From Dryas octopetala (lineage: Eukaryota; Streptophyta; Magnoliopsida; Rosales; Rosaceae), in the NCBI GenBank assembly GCA_963921425.1, contig OY992832.1, positions 23,534,835 through 23,598,834 on the forward strand: 64,000 nucleotides of DNA, read 5' to 3'. Each line of letters starts with the position of its first letter. Within the stretch, counting starts at the first letter, position 1. This document shows, in pieces, positions 42,093 through 53,579 of the stretch. The notes under the pieces were generated by a model. The model saw nothing but the letters and a program-made list of their open reading frames with translations. It was not told the origin of the DNA and ran no database searches. The position numbers were made by a program, and so were the translations under genes.

Positions 42093-42880
42093 AATTCTCA
42101 AATTTATTAAGTGAATCCATGAACCCAAAACCAATGTTAATTAATTACCAAAAATCCAATGTTAATTGGGTCATTATAGTGACTCATAGACAGAATACTA
42201 ATTAGTATATAACAAGGCCCAAAAACAATAATGGGTTTGCATGTTTTTCAAAGAACTGTAGTGATAAAACAGTGTCAAACTCAAAGACTCCATAGGTGCT
42301 CAAATTCTCAAATTTATTAAGAGTGAGGCTATGCAGACCACCCTAAGCTGCTGAGTTGACCACCCTAACACATTTTGTCCAACTTTTTTCTTATTTTACC
42401 CTTTATTGCAAAAACATGATGAAATCACCCAGATCCATTCAGTGGTCATCTACCGAAACATCTACCAATATTCGACAGATAAGTGTTGAATAAATACAAA
42501 TATTTCGGCAGATAACTGTCGAATGCCTTTTTCATTTCCATTTGGTGGTTATCCACCGAATAATCCACCAATGTTCAGCAGATAACTGTCGAATAACCAT
42601 AAATATTTCAGTAGATAACTGTCGAATGACCCGACGAACAAAATTGCAATTTTTTATTTTAAGAGTAAAGTTGGAATTTTGAAATAAGGTGGTCAACTCA
42701 GCAATTTAGGATGGTCGGAATAGCACTGGTCATTTATTAACTGAACCAATGAACCTAAAACCAATGTCAACTGGGTCAGTTTACTGACTCATACAGAATA
42801 CTAATTACTAAATAATATTTCAAAAATGAAATGGGTGTTGCATGGTATTTAAAGAAGTAGACTAATATTGACCAAAAAAA
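42093..42880. repeat. Tandem duplication of CNX1 intron sequence, interrupted by a MITE
   Basis: The block at about 42095-42265 (TTCTCAAATTTATTAAGTGA, then ATGAACCCAAAACCAATGTT, GACTCATAGACAGAATACTA) recurs at 42302-42320 plus 42741-42865. The second copy is split by the MITE at 42321-42731. Confidence 0.8.
42321..42731. mobile_element. MITE (Mutator-like) in a CNX1 pseudogene intron
   Basis: The left end (GAGTGAGGCTATGCAGACCA) and reversed right end (GACCAGTGCTATTCCGACCA) pair imperfectly, then match well through GCTGAGTTGACCACC. ATTTATTAA flanks both sides exactly (42312-42320 and 42732-42740), 9 bp. The interior holds several copies of GCAGATAACTGTCGAATA-like sequence. An empty copy of the site is at 42101-42118. 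Confidence 0.88.
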
Positions 42881-43299
42881 AAAAGCGTACTAATGAAACA
42901 CTAATGGGTTTCTTTTGGCTAACCTTGACGAACGCAGGGTAAGGAGGCAAAGGATTAGAAGCACGAATGTCCTCGGCCAACACTTTCCCAAGCGTATCAT
43001 GGAGGGTCACAGTGACAGGTGGCAGCCGCTGGGCCACTCTCAAGCACTGTTTCCAATCCTTCGCCTATTGAGATCACTGTGGGTTTGCTGCTACCATCAA
43101 TGACATTGTTTTCTCCTCTAGTCTCTCTCATCGTCAGTCAATTGTGACTGTTCAGCCACGCAAAGGGTTGCCCAGGCTTTTTCTATATAACACTATACCA
43201 GACTTTCCATCCTAGCCATCCAAATAATCAAATGATCTGTACTATCCCACATCATCCTTTATTAAATTTAGGCCCAATGATAATTTTCATGACAATTTC

Positions 43300-43732
43300 A
43301 CTTTGGTCATGTTCTTTTAGTTTTGACAATTTCAGTCATGTACTTCCAATACGATAGTAATTAAGTTCAAATTAATCATTAACCTCGTTCAAATTATTGA
43401 TGGAAAATCTGGCATGAGTGGCATTTCGAATATCCTACTCTACCTGGATGCCAATGTAAGCCATACCCGTCATTCTACACATTCAATTTGGAAAAACATG
43501 CAAGAAGTTTCAACATCAAACTAAATATGTTAAATGACGAGTGCAAACTTAAATAGGCATCTAGAGGGACTAAATTGTTTGAAATACCAATCATGTGTGA
43601 ATCACGTGCTTCTATAGTAGAGTTTTCGTCAACAACTTAAACGATGTTAACTATTTAGAATTAATTGTTATCGTATAAAAAGTACCAGACCAAAATTGCC
43701 AAAAATAAAAGTACAGAACAAGAGTGTGACCT
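43300..43732. mobile_element. Probable MITE with diverged inverted repeats
   Basis: TTTTGACAATTTCAGTCATG, then TACTTCCAATACGATAGTAA on the left, pairs with the reverse complement of ACAATTGTTATCGTATAAAA-like sequence and CCAAAATTGCCAAAAATAAA on the right. The ends are not exact and no target duplication is clear. It abuts the next MITE. Confidence 0.5.
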
Positions 43733-43740
43733 CAAACTTA

Positions 43741-44131
43741 GGCCCCGTTTGGGATTTCGATGAAGGACCCAAAAGCTGTTGTGGATATATGACAATTCTC
43801 AATCACCTACATCAATTTTGGTGTTTGGTAAAAAAAAATTAAAAACTGTTTTTCCCCACAATTCTCAACTCCCCACAGCAAAAACAGAAAGCAGGCTAGG
43901 TTAACCTGCTTTTGAAAACTGCAGTGACTATGTATTATTTTACCCATAATACATAGTCACAACACTTTTACATCAACATTTACCAAACACTTTTATACTA
44001 TTTTTTGCACTTACAGCACTTTTGAAAATATAGTTTACCAAACACTCAACTGTTTTACTTTACAACTGACTTTACTTCACAGCTGTTTTACTTCACAGCT
44101 ATTTTTCCTCACAGCAATACCAAATTGGCCC
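43741..44131. mobile_element. Tourist-type (PIF/Harbinger) MITE
   Basis: GGCCCCGTTTGGGATT at the left and CCAAATTGGCCC at the right, flanked by TTA on both sides (43738-43740 and 44132-44134). It is a shorter relative of 26522-27195 and carries the same TTTACCAAACACTCAACTG and CTTTACTTCACAGCTG segments near its right end. Confidence 0.88.
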
Positions 44132-44134
44132 TTA

Positions 44135-44894
44135 ATCACATTCATTATCAACTTCTGGTCGTAAAATTGCTCTGACAATAGCAGCATGGTCATCATCACT
44201 TCCATTCACAAAGTCACTCACCGTCGTGCACATCCATTCACAAAGTCACTCACCATCATGCACTTCCATTCACAAAGACTCATAAAGTCACACGTACCCT
44301 TGTCTTCAAGGGTGATCTTAGAACATTTAGCCACCATTTCTTCAAGGTGATCTTGAAAAATTCAACAACAATCATTTGGTTTTATGTAGACATCATAATG
44401 TTCCAATTTTGTTTAATCCATTGATACTGTAAATCCTGCCCATGATCCCTCCAAATGATCGAAAGGATAAAAACGTCACAAATTCTTCTTATGATGTGTG
44501 GTGATTATTAGGCTTAACAATCTTTCAAGCGTAGGATTGTCTTTTGTATAAACGAGAGTTTGTACTACAACTTCCAGCTTCTCCAATCTTTGATCGGATA
44601 CCAAATGATACAAGCTAGAGATAATTTAAGAAAACAAGAGATAATATTTTTGAAGTGAGTTTATGGAGGAACCTGTGGCCTCTTGAATAACCTCATTTAT
44701 TTCAATAATTCTACTCACAATTTTATTATGATGATTTCAATACCTCAAGTAGTTGCAGGTGTATAATTGATTAACATAAAAGTAGGAGCATTAACCAACG
44801 AAAACGGTTTATTAGATTGTAATCCCTAGGTAATATGGTTTTCTAATATAAACATGTTGGAACACGCACTCTATGTAACCCTAGCCACCAAAAA

Positions 44895-44896
<2 letters not shown>
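44135..44896. other. Intergenic stretch with a short tandem repeat
   Basis: At 44203-44290 CCATTCACAAAGTCACTCAC recurs three times with about 34-bp spacing. Otherwise AT-rich with no gene seen. Confidence 0.5.

Positions 44897-44950
<54 letters not shown>
44897..44950. repeat. CT microsatellite
   Basis: About 27 CT units, followed by two CTCCTCAACTCTCTCT imperfect copies. Confidence 0.95.
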
Positions 44951-44982
<32 letters not shown>

Positions 44983-44990
44983 AATCGAGC

Positions 44991-45287
44991 TTTCTAGGGG
45001 TGGGGGCGCTGGCCCTTGTGTATATCACAGGCCCACCCCTCCCCTTGCTTTTCCTTTTTGCGATTTTGGTATGACCAATGGAATAATCTCCTCCTTCTAT
45101 GTGAGAGCTTTTCCAACTCTCTATGTGAGAACTTTTCCAACTCTCCATGTGAGAGCTATGTTTTTTCTTAGTTTTATTTTTTTGGGTGTTGGTCACTTGG
45201 TTGGGGGGTGTTCTCCCCCACCCTTTCTTTGATAATAATGGTGGATCTAGCTTTTCGCGAGGTTGCGGTGGCTTTTGGATCTTCCCC
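44991..45287. other. Unassigned stretch, leader-like
   Basis: T-rich and CT-rich sequence with three copies of a TATGTGAGAGCTTTTCCAACTC-like segment (45098-45155). It resembles a transposon leader, but no family could be named. Confidence 0.4.
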
Positions 45288-46529
45288 CCTCTGGTTTCTG
45301 TATGGTTTGGCTTCTTGTCGTTTCATCGGATCTTCGCAGTTTGTTCATCGATCCCCCAAATAGCGTTCTAGGTCCCCTTGAGTGTTTAACGGACATCGTT
45401 CCAAATATGTTAGACGTTTTCTTCATGTTTGACTATTTAAGTGTAAATCTCTTTTATACCTCAACTACATGTTAGACGTTTATGCTGCTTCTACAAAGTT
45501 GGCGAAATAAAAAATATTACGTCCTTATTACAGCTGATGTTGGGTTGCTATTGTTCTTGGTTTTCAAGATTTAGGTAATGATATATGTCTTCTCTTTCTA
45601 CCTTCGTTCTTACGATGCCTTTTTTTGTCAAGAGAACTTCATTTCCCAATTCTGGCAGCCCAAATAAATCAGCAATGTCACTTGTTGTAAGTTTTATTTC
45701 CTTCTTACCAAAATGGAACTTCTTTGTTTCCTTGTTGTATGCTTGAATGAAGAATCCAACACTCTCTGGTTTCTATATGGTTTGGCTTCTTGTCGTTTCA
45801 TCAGATCTTCGCAGTTTGTTCATTGATCCTCCAAATAGCGTTCTAGGTCCCCTTGAGTGTTTAACGGACATCGTCTCAAATATGTTAGACGTTTTCTTCA
45901 TGTTTGACTATTTAATTGTAAATCTCTTTTATACCTCAACTACATGTTAGACGTTTATGCTGCTTCTACAAAGTTGGCGAAATAAAAAATATTACGTCCT
46001 TATTACGGCTGATGTTGGGTTGCTGTTGTTCTTGGTTTTCAAGATTTGGGCAATGATATATGCCTTCTCTTTCTACCTTCGTTGTTCTTACGATGCCAAC
46101 TGTCAATTAAATGCACTTAAAACTATATTATCAATATAGTCAAAATTTTAATTTGATATTTTCATCCTTACCCCTGAAAAAAAAAAGAACGTTTTAGTTC
46201 TCCAACTCCCTTCCTTTCTACCTCGGGTAGATACCAAACCTAAAAAATAAAATAAAAAATTTATTTTTTCGTCTCTCTGCATTCTTCTCTTGTCTCTCTC
46301 TCCTTCTCTTCAAACTGAGTAGTAGATAAGAAAACTTCTTGATACATTATAGAGATTACACAATTTGAAACCCATGTAAGCCCAATCGCGACCAACAATG
46401 ACGAGTTGAGATTGTTTTAGGTCTAAGATAGATCTATTTCATTGGATTAATGGGTTCTAGCAATCTATGTTCTAGAGATTACTCACTTTTTTTTTTTTTG
46501 TTCTTTTTCATTTTTGTTATTAGAAATAG

Positions 46530-46699
46530 GAAAAATGCATTTTTAGTCCTTGTACGTGTTTTACCTTGCAATCAATTTTGGTCCTTATGTTTTCAAAATT
46601 GCCAATTTGGTCCCTGTGTTTATGTTTGCAAGCAATTTTAGTCCACCGCCACCAATTGTGGCAGCGGATTTGCAGTGGATTTCACCTATTATCCCCAAT

Positions 46700-46746
<47 letters not shown>

Positions 46747-46851
46747 GAGTGAGAGAGAGAGAGAAAGAAAGCTGATGAGGGAGAGAGGGATGGAGGGAGG
46801 GTGAGGATGGTGATGGTGTGTTGTTGTCGGTGGTGGAAGGGAATAGAGAGT
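46530..46851. mobile_element. MITE copy truncated at the array junction
   Basis: Left arm AAAAATGCATTTTTAGTCCT to the GA-rich middle, as in 48273-48677. The right arm is missing because Ulp1-gene sequence begins at about 46852. Confidence 0.8.
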
Positions 46852-47610
46852 GATTTTGTAATACTGGAATTCATCAAAGAGAAAAATCGTACAAAAATGG
46901 TTAAAAGTTGTAATAAACAATAAACATAGTGTCTAAAATAATACATTCAAATTTAATGAATTCAGTTTAGTGCTTACCAGTATGGCAACAACACAACCAA
47001 CCATTGATTTACTGTCTTTGCACAATGATTTGTGCAAGTAATCATGCACTCCCTTTGCCCATGCTTTATGTACCATTCCATCTAAGTCTTCAGCATGCTT
47101 GACCAAGTCCCAAGCAAGGTGGTATCCAGAGTTTGGGAATAAGAAAGTAGCCAACAGGTACAAAATTATCATACGTACAACATCGTCACTGTTGTCTTTC
47201 AGTCTTCTCTTCCTTGAAGTTTTCTGATTCCCTGCTGGTGTTTGAGGTTGTTTTCTTTCCTCTACTGCTTTATAGATAGCATTTTGCACTGAGGTTCTAT
47301 TTATCCTTTGTTCATCATCCTTAAAGTGATCTGTAATGAACTTGGATTTCTTGAAACCTTTTTTTGTCAAGAGAACTTCATTTCCCAATTCTGGCAGCCC
47401 AAATAAATCAGCAATGTCACTTGTTGTAAGTTTTATTTCCTTCTTACCAAAATGGAACTTCTCTGTTTCCTTGTTGTATGCTTGGATGAAGAATCCAACA
47501 CCCTCTGGTTTCTGTATGGTTTGGCTTCTTGTCGTTTCATCGGATCTTCGCAGTTTGTTCATCGATCCCCCAAATAGCGTTCTAAGTCCCCTTGAGTGTT
47601 TAACGGACAT
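46852..47610 (-). pseudogene. N-terminal fragment of a MULE-associated Ulp1-protease gene
   Basis: The minus-strand frame reads MNKLRRSDETTRSQTIQKPE, GVGFFIQAYNKETEKFHFGK, TTSDIADLFGLPELGNEVLL, DDEQRINRTSVQNAIYKAVE and VRMIILYLLATFLFPN...KDSKSMVGCVVAIL, ending at a GTAAGC donor. This is the region before the protease in Ulp1-type genes carried by MULEs, and it closely matches 56045-56600 in the neighbouring MULE. The protease domain is absent here. Its frame is better preserved than the copy in the MULE. Confidence 0.8.
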
Positions 47611-48272
47611 CGTCCCAAATATGTTAGAATTTTTTTTTACGTTTGACTATTTAAGTGTAAATCTCTTTTATACCTCAACCTACATGTTAGACGTTTATGC
47701 TGCTTCTACAAAGTTGGCGGAATAAAAAATATTACGTCCTTATTACGGCTCATGTTGGGTTGCTGTTATTCTTGGTTTTCAAGATTTGGGCAATGATATA
47801 TGCCTTCTCTTTCTACCTTAGTTGTTCTTACGAAGCCAAGTGTCAATTAAATGCACTTAAAACTATGTTATCAATATAGTCAAAATTTTAATTTGATATT
47901 TTCATCATTACCCCTAAAAAAGAAAGAACGTTTTAGTTCTCCAACTCCCTTCCTTTCTACCTCGGGTAGATACCCAACCTGAAAAATAAAATAAAAAATT
48001 TATTTTTTCGTCTCTCTGCATTCTTCTCTTGTCTCTCTCTCCCTCTCTCCAAACTGAGTAGTAGATAAGAAAACTTCTTGATACATTATAGAGATTACAC
48101 AATTTGAAAACCATGTAAGCCCAATCGCGATCAACAATGACGAGTTGGGATTTTTTTATTTTTGGTCTAAGATAGATCTATTTCATTGGATTAATGGATT
48201 CTAGCAATCTATGTTCTAGAGATTACTCACTTTTTTTTTTTTTTGTTCTTTTTCATTTTTGTTATTAGAAAT

Positions 48273-48677
48273 GGGAAAAATGCATTTTTAGTCCTTGTAC
48301 GTGTTTTACCTTGCAATCAATTTTGGTCCTTATATTTTCAAAATTGTCAATTTGGTCCCTGTGTTTATGTTTGCAAGCAATTTTAGTCCACCGCCACTAA
48401 TTGTGGCAGCGGATTTGCAGTGGATTTCACCTATTATCCCCAATAGAGAGAGAGAGAGAAAGAAAGAAAGCTTATGAGGGAGAGAGGGATGGAGGGAGGG
48501 TGATGATGGTGATGGTGTGTTGCTGTCGGTGGTGGAGGGAATAGAGAGATGATTTTGGTGGTGGTGGACTGAAATTGCTTGCAAACATAAACACAGGGAC
48601 CAAATTGGCAATTTTGAAAACACAAGGACCAAAATTGATTACAAGGTAAAACACAAAGACTAAAAATGCATTTTTCC
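48273..48677. mobile_element. MITE with long inverted repeats and 10-bp duplication
   Basis: Left arm GGGAAAAATGCATTTTTAGT and reversed right arm GGAAAAATGCATTTTTAGTC pair, continuing through TTTTACCTTGCAATCAATTT and TTTGCAAGCAATTTTAGTCC. TATTAGAAAT flanks both sides (48263-48272 and 48678-48687). No coding capacity. A truncated relative is at 46530-46851. Confidence 0.88.
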
Positions 48678-48892
48678 TATTAGAAATTAAGTTAATGATT
48701 ATAACACCCAGTTTTGGGCTTGCGCTTCTTCTGCAGCCCTAGTGGTTTTGTTGTTTTCTACTTTGGCCCAATCGTTATATTTGAATGTCGCGCTGCGATA
48801 ATAGTTGCTCTGTGTCTCTCCTCGTAAAACTGAGATTGGTTTACTCGATCGATCAAGCTTTGTCTACTAGATCTGGTATGGTTTTTGTCTCT

Positions 48893-48934
48893 ATCTCTCT
48901 CTCTCTCTTTCTCTCTCTCACTCTTTCTCTCTCT
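48893..48934. repeat. CT-rich tract near the MULE left end
   Basis: Imperfect TCTCTC run in the transposase leader, followed by a duplicated segment (TTTGTGCTTCATCTGGTATG at about 48939 and 49068). Confidence 0.85.
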
Positions 48935-49348
48935 TAGTTTGTGCTTCATCTGGTATGGTTTTTGTATTGTTGTTTGATTTCAATTTCTGTATTTTTGGAA
49001 TTTTAGATTTATTGATTGAAGATTTTCGATTCATAATATGTTTGTTTTTGGTTCTCCGTCTCTCGGTTTGTGCTTCATCTGGTATGGTTTTTGTATTGTT
49101 GTTTGATTTCGATTTTTGTATGTTTGGAATTTTACATCGATTGAAGATTTTTACGTTCAGAATTTGTTTGTTTTTTGTTTTGATTAATGATTTTAGGGTG
49201 TGGCTTTTGTTTTATTTTTTCATTGTGATTGTTGTTGTTATTAGAATTGGTACTGTTTGAATTGTTATTGTTATTGTTACTGCATGTGATTACCTTTTTA
49301 GTTTTGCTTTTTTTTTTTTTTTTTTTTTTTTTTGCTTTTTTAGGTATC

Positions 49349-51617
49349 ATGGATTCAAATTTTGTTGCGAGGGTTATTTACTGTTCTCAGACTGTGGTTT
49401 TGCCACTGTCTGTTAGTTGGAGTTTTTGTGATTTGTGCAATTCGATTTGCTTAAAGTTTAGTATGTTGAAGATTGGTTCATTTGTGTTGAAATATGTTCT
49501 TGGTGGTCAATCTGGATGTGTATTGGCTAATGATCAGGACTTGAAGATGTTGTTTACGTGTTTGTCATTATTCAATGCACAAATAGTTGATATTTTTGTT
49601 ACTGATAGTGGTTCTAGTAGCAAATCTTTGTGTTCTGCTGATAGTGGTGGGATTTCTTCTAGTGATTCATCAATTGTTGAAAATGATTATCTAGGGTGTT
49701 ATAAGGCTGAGGCGGAAAAAGTTTATTTGGCCAAGGCTTGGGAAGGGTATATTGAAGGTGTTGGTCAAAGATTTGAAGGTGGTGTCATCGAGTTTAGGGA
49801 GAAGTTGTGCAAGTATGCTATTGAGATGGGTTTTAAGTTTGTGTATATTAAAAATGAAAAAGCTCGTATGTATGCTGAGTGCTTTAAGAAGCTTTCTGAT
49901 GGTTGTCGTTGGCATGTAAAGGCGTATCTTTGTAGAGTCAATGGTTCTTTTTACATTAGGCATTTGGATAATGTTCACACATGTCGTGGTGTGATTCGGG
50001 AAACAAAGTCTGAAAGATTGGTTTCTCGTGTTGTAAAAAATATTGTCGTTGATGATATTAGGTCTAATCCTGGGAAGAGGCCAATTGATATTGTAAAAGA
50101 CATTAAAAATATCTATGGTTTAGATGTGTCATACCGTACTGTCTGGTATGCTAAGGAGTTGGCAAAAGATGTTGTTTACGGTGATGACAAGGAGTCATAC
50201 AAGCAGCTTGTTTGGTATTTGAAATCTTTGGTATTGAGTAATGATGGTACTGATGCGAAATTGCAAGTGGATGGTGAGACACAACGTTTTTAGAAGCTCT
50301 TTATCTATTTTGGTGCTTGCAAGAAGGGATTCATGGCATATAGGTCGATGCTTTTTCTTGATGGTACTTTTTTGAAAAACAAGTTTAATGGTCAATTACT
50401 TGCTGCTACTGGAAAGAACGAAAATGAATGTAATTTATTTGCTTTTAATGTGATTGTATTTTGTGAATTTGGTTTGTTTTCATTTTGATTTGAAGTGTTA
50501 AAACTGTCTGATTTAATTGCTACTGTCAGTTAGCAGCTTTCTTATAATGCTTTATTTTTGCAGGTTTCTATCCTCTTGCCTTTGGAATTGTGGATTCGGA
50601 GACTAAAGATAATTGGATGTGGTTCATGGAAAGGTTGGCTGATGTTTTGGTTCCTCAAAAGCGAATAGTTACTTTCAATACTGATTGGAATGCTGGTCTC
50701 ATCAACGCTATTGCTACTGTTTTTCCGGGTTAGCCTCACAGTTTTTGTTTTCAGCATTTGAAACGTAACCTTGCAAATAGGTATCCGACAACACCCAATA
50801 AGTATATGCGTGAGAGGGTTTTATATTTGTTCATGTGTTGTGCTTATGCACGTACTGAGGAGGCATTTAGCTTATCTGCTAGGAAGCTAGAGGCAGAGGG
50901 TGGTCGTCCTGCTATTGACTTTTTGGCATAAGCACCATATGAAAAATGGTCTAATGCATTTTTTAAAGGTAACAGGTATGAGGAAATATGCAACAATGTG
51001 TTCGAGTCATTTAATTTTGGATTTTGGAGCTGAGGTCCCTCCCCGTTTTAGATATGATTGAAGGCATTAGAACCAAAGTGATGGAGAATATGGCAAATCG
51101 AAAAATAGAGGCAGAATCGTGGTCTACTGAGCTTTTTCCTAATTTGGAACTGAAGTTGACAGAGAGATCCAAAGTTGGTTTGCACTGGAAGGTGATTCGA
51201 TCTTCATCTCATGTCTACCAAGTTGAAGGAAAGGTGATTGTGTGTGTAGATTTGGAAAAGAAGCTTTGTTCATGCCATGAGTGGCGTGTTTCAGGGTTCC
51301 CTTGTGCTCATGCTTTTGCTACCATTCAGAGACATGAAGCTTCAATGTACAGTTTCATTGACAGTTATTTCAAGACGGAGTCTTTTAAGGGTTCTTTTGA
51401 GTTTCCAATTTTTCCGGTTTCAAATATTGCTCAGGCATTATATGATTTTAGTCAAGATGTTATGATAGTTCAGCCTCCTATTACTAAGAAACCTTGTGGT
51501 AGGCCAAAGACAAACAGGTCGAAGTCTATAGGTGAAGAAGCTGCTCGTGCCAGAAAGTGTAGTCGCTGCGGAAAACCTGATGGTCGTAACCGGAAGACAT
51601 GTAGAGAGCCAATTTAG
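49349..51617 (+). pseudogene. MULE transposase, inactivated
   Basis: The ATG at 49349 follows a likely splice acceptor (T tract ending TTTTTTAG). The MuDR-type DNA-binding region is at about 49830-49990 (YIKNEKARMYAECFKKLSDG, RHLDNVHTC). The catalytic region carries FLDGTFLKNKFNGQLLAATG and, after an intron (50430-50563), GFYPLAFGIVDSETKDNWMW, FNTDWNAGL and HLKRNLANR. A SWIM zinc finger is at 51259-51345 (CSCHEWRVSGFPCAHAFATI). The tail has a zinc knuckle (CSRCGKPDGRNRKTC). Damage: stops at 50291-50293, 50731-50733 and 50929-50931, and a frame shift near 51015. The normal enzyme cuts and joins the element's own ends in the nucleus. Confidence 0.9.
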
Positions 51618-52246
51618 TTTTATGGTTGCTTTAGGTTTTAGTAATAATGGTACTGCCTGACAGTTTATTGGTTTATAGGTTTTAAACAATTGAGGAAATT
51701 TTATGATTGCCACCTCCATACATTGGCAATATGTGACTTGATTAATAGGAGCCCATTTGTAAATGATATTTTGGATAGTAACATTTTGTTACTATGTTGT
51801 TTTGGCTTTTGGAAATGATATTTTTTCATCTCTTAATTTTTGTTTATGTTATTCTTATGATTTTAAATTGTTGTGCTTGTTTTAATATGGTGGTTTGTGA
51901 AGTCCATGCATGTGTTGTGATTCCTTTGTTACTGTTTTAATCACATTATTTGTTACTGCCTGGCAATGGCAATCACATATTGCTATTGTCTGGCAGTGGC
52001 AATCACATATTGTTCCATTGTGTGGCAGTGTCAACCTGTTAAGCATTTTAAAATTCAATATAAAAATTGAAAGTAGTACAATAAAAAGCTAAAGGATTTC
52101 AATAAAAAAGACAAAAAAATTCAACATAGAAATAAAATTTTGCAATATGTTTGAAACAAAAATACATAAACTTGAATTTTAAAACATAAAAAAGCAGTAG
52201 ATAAAGTCTTTCTTCGGCACAGCACAAAGTATGATCAGTTCTTGTT
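51618..52246. other. Space between the two MULE genes
   Basis: 3' ends of both genes meet here. CTGGCAGTGGCAATCACATA is repeated at about 51958, 51990 and (diverged) 52022. Confidence 0.6.
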
Positions 52247-53041
52247 CTAGATTTTCTTGAAGGATTGAAGTTGCTGTGAAGTCCATCTTTGTTCATGGTT
52301 AATGAACCTTTCAATTACATTTTCTTTGAACTTTTGAATGTCCTTTTTTGTGATTTTGTTGTTATTCAGCTCTTCTTTTGAACCTTTGTCCATATAATAC
52401 ATGACAAAGACCCCACAATCCAATCTGCAAATTATAAAATTGAATGGCATCAATTTAAGATTATTTTTTTAATAATTTTGTTGAAATTGATCTATATGCA
52501 TATGGTAGACGACTTACAATTTCTCTGACTGCTGTGGACAAATTTTAGATTGGTGAAGTTCATAGTCATATATTGCTGAAGTCTTTCAACCATCTGAGTG
52601 TTGCTTCATTGTCATCTGTGAGCTCAACTTCAGTGAATTTGAGCTATCTTGCAGTGCTTCTTTTGCTTAGCTTTCTTCTTATTATTGATTCTAGAATACT
52701 ATCCGCTACTTCCTGCATGACATAGATCCAGCTGTCCACGTGCGCTTTCTGCATTTTAAAGTACATTGTTCTTAAAAATTTAAACACATTTCATATCAAT
52801 CTTTAAGTACATAGAATTTATTTTTATGAAATTTAAACACATTTCATACCAGTCTTTGAGCTTTTTTGTAGCATATATCCATCTCGATCCTTCTTTGCTT
52901 CAGGGGGTTGAAGTGAAGCCAATTTGCCGCATCTTTGTCCATCACAAGTAGTGTGTGATGAAAAGCTTCAGAAGTGACCATTGGGATGAATATCTTGTCC
53001 GACTTGCCCAAGCAATTAAGGAGAGGTTCAAAAAGAAATTG

Positions 53042-53579
53042 TTCTATCCCCAACTGATCATCTTCTGCATCCTTAATCTGTTATTGAATTGCCACTGACT
53101 GTCAATAACAATGATGAAGTCTTGGTTAATTTTGAGTAATGAAGTTTTAAATGAACTTACTGAAGCAAAGGTTGTGAGGAATGTTGACTTTGTAGTGTTT
53201 CAGATTCTATTTTGTCCATTTCCTCTTGCAGTAGTTCTCCAAATGCATCAATCACCTGGTATGCAAGATTTAAACAATGTTAAGTAGTTTACAATAATTT
53301 TTAGAAATTGTTCTATCCCCAACTGATCATCTTCTGCATCCTTAATCTGTTATTGAATTGCCACTGACTGTCAATAACAATGATGAAGTCTTGGTTAATT
53401 TTGAGTAATGAAGTTTTAAATGAACTTACTGAAGCAAAGGTTGTGAGGAATGTTGACTTTGTAGTGTTTCAGATTCTATTTTGTCCATTTCCTCTTGCAG
53501 TAGTTCTCCAAATGCATCAATCACCTGGTATGCAAGATTTAAACAATGTTAAGTAGTTTACAATAATTTTTACTCTTTA
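53042..53579. repeat. Exact tandem duplication of 269 bp including an exon
   Basis: The segment starting TTCTATCCCCAACTGATCAT occurs at 53042 and again at 53311. The copies read identically throughout. Each contains one small exon of the Ulp1 gene (minus strand VIDAFGELLQEEMDKIESET) with its flanking intron sequence. Confidence 0.95.

Larger units (their letters stand above)
39385..43131 (-). pseudogene. CNX1: CNX1 (molybdenum cofactor synthesis, gephyrin-like) pseudogene
   Basis: CNX1 joins molybdenum to molybdopterin through an N-terminal E domain and a C-terminal G domain. Minus-strand exon remnants in order: 42924-43131 (VISIGEGLETVL, then shifted to RVAQRLPPVTVTLHDTLGKV and LAEDIRASNPLPPYPA); about 41995-42077 (DGYA, then shifted VASDGPGEHLVVAEARAG); about 41790-41885 (GPIPDGVDAFVQVEDTEQI, SKRVRILVQTRK); about 41340-41447 (GCDIEKDAVVLISGQRIG, SEIGVLATVGVTTVTV); about 41190-41290 (PTIGVLSTRDELVDPTTG); 39385-39664 (MKQGKPLTFAEINSEPAENV, shifted FGLARNPVSCLV, joined by a deletion to SISDISSAGICKGS and the G-domain start EVRVAILTVSDT). 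At least three frame shifts, missing middle exons and a missing G domain show it is dead. Introns are kept, so it is a degraded gene copy, not a processed one. Confidence 0.87.
45288..48680. repeat. Tandem array of Ulp1-gene N-terminal fragments and spacer, unit about 1.74 kb
   Basis: Block A (begins CTCTGGTTTCTRTATGGTTTG) starts near 45288, 45765 and 47506. Block Y (Ulp1-gene coding sequence ending ...AAGAATCCAACA) lies between, about 145 bp at 45619-45763 and about 650 bp at 46852-47505. The second and third A blocks run in parallel for over a kilobase and contain the same MITE, complete only in the third. The repeat distance from 45765 to 47506 is about 1.74 kb. Confidence 0.8.

Noticed and set aside
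46550-46946. Several overlapping open frames with S/L or R/E runs
   Set aside because: They come from the GA-rich middle of a MITE and its arms.
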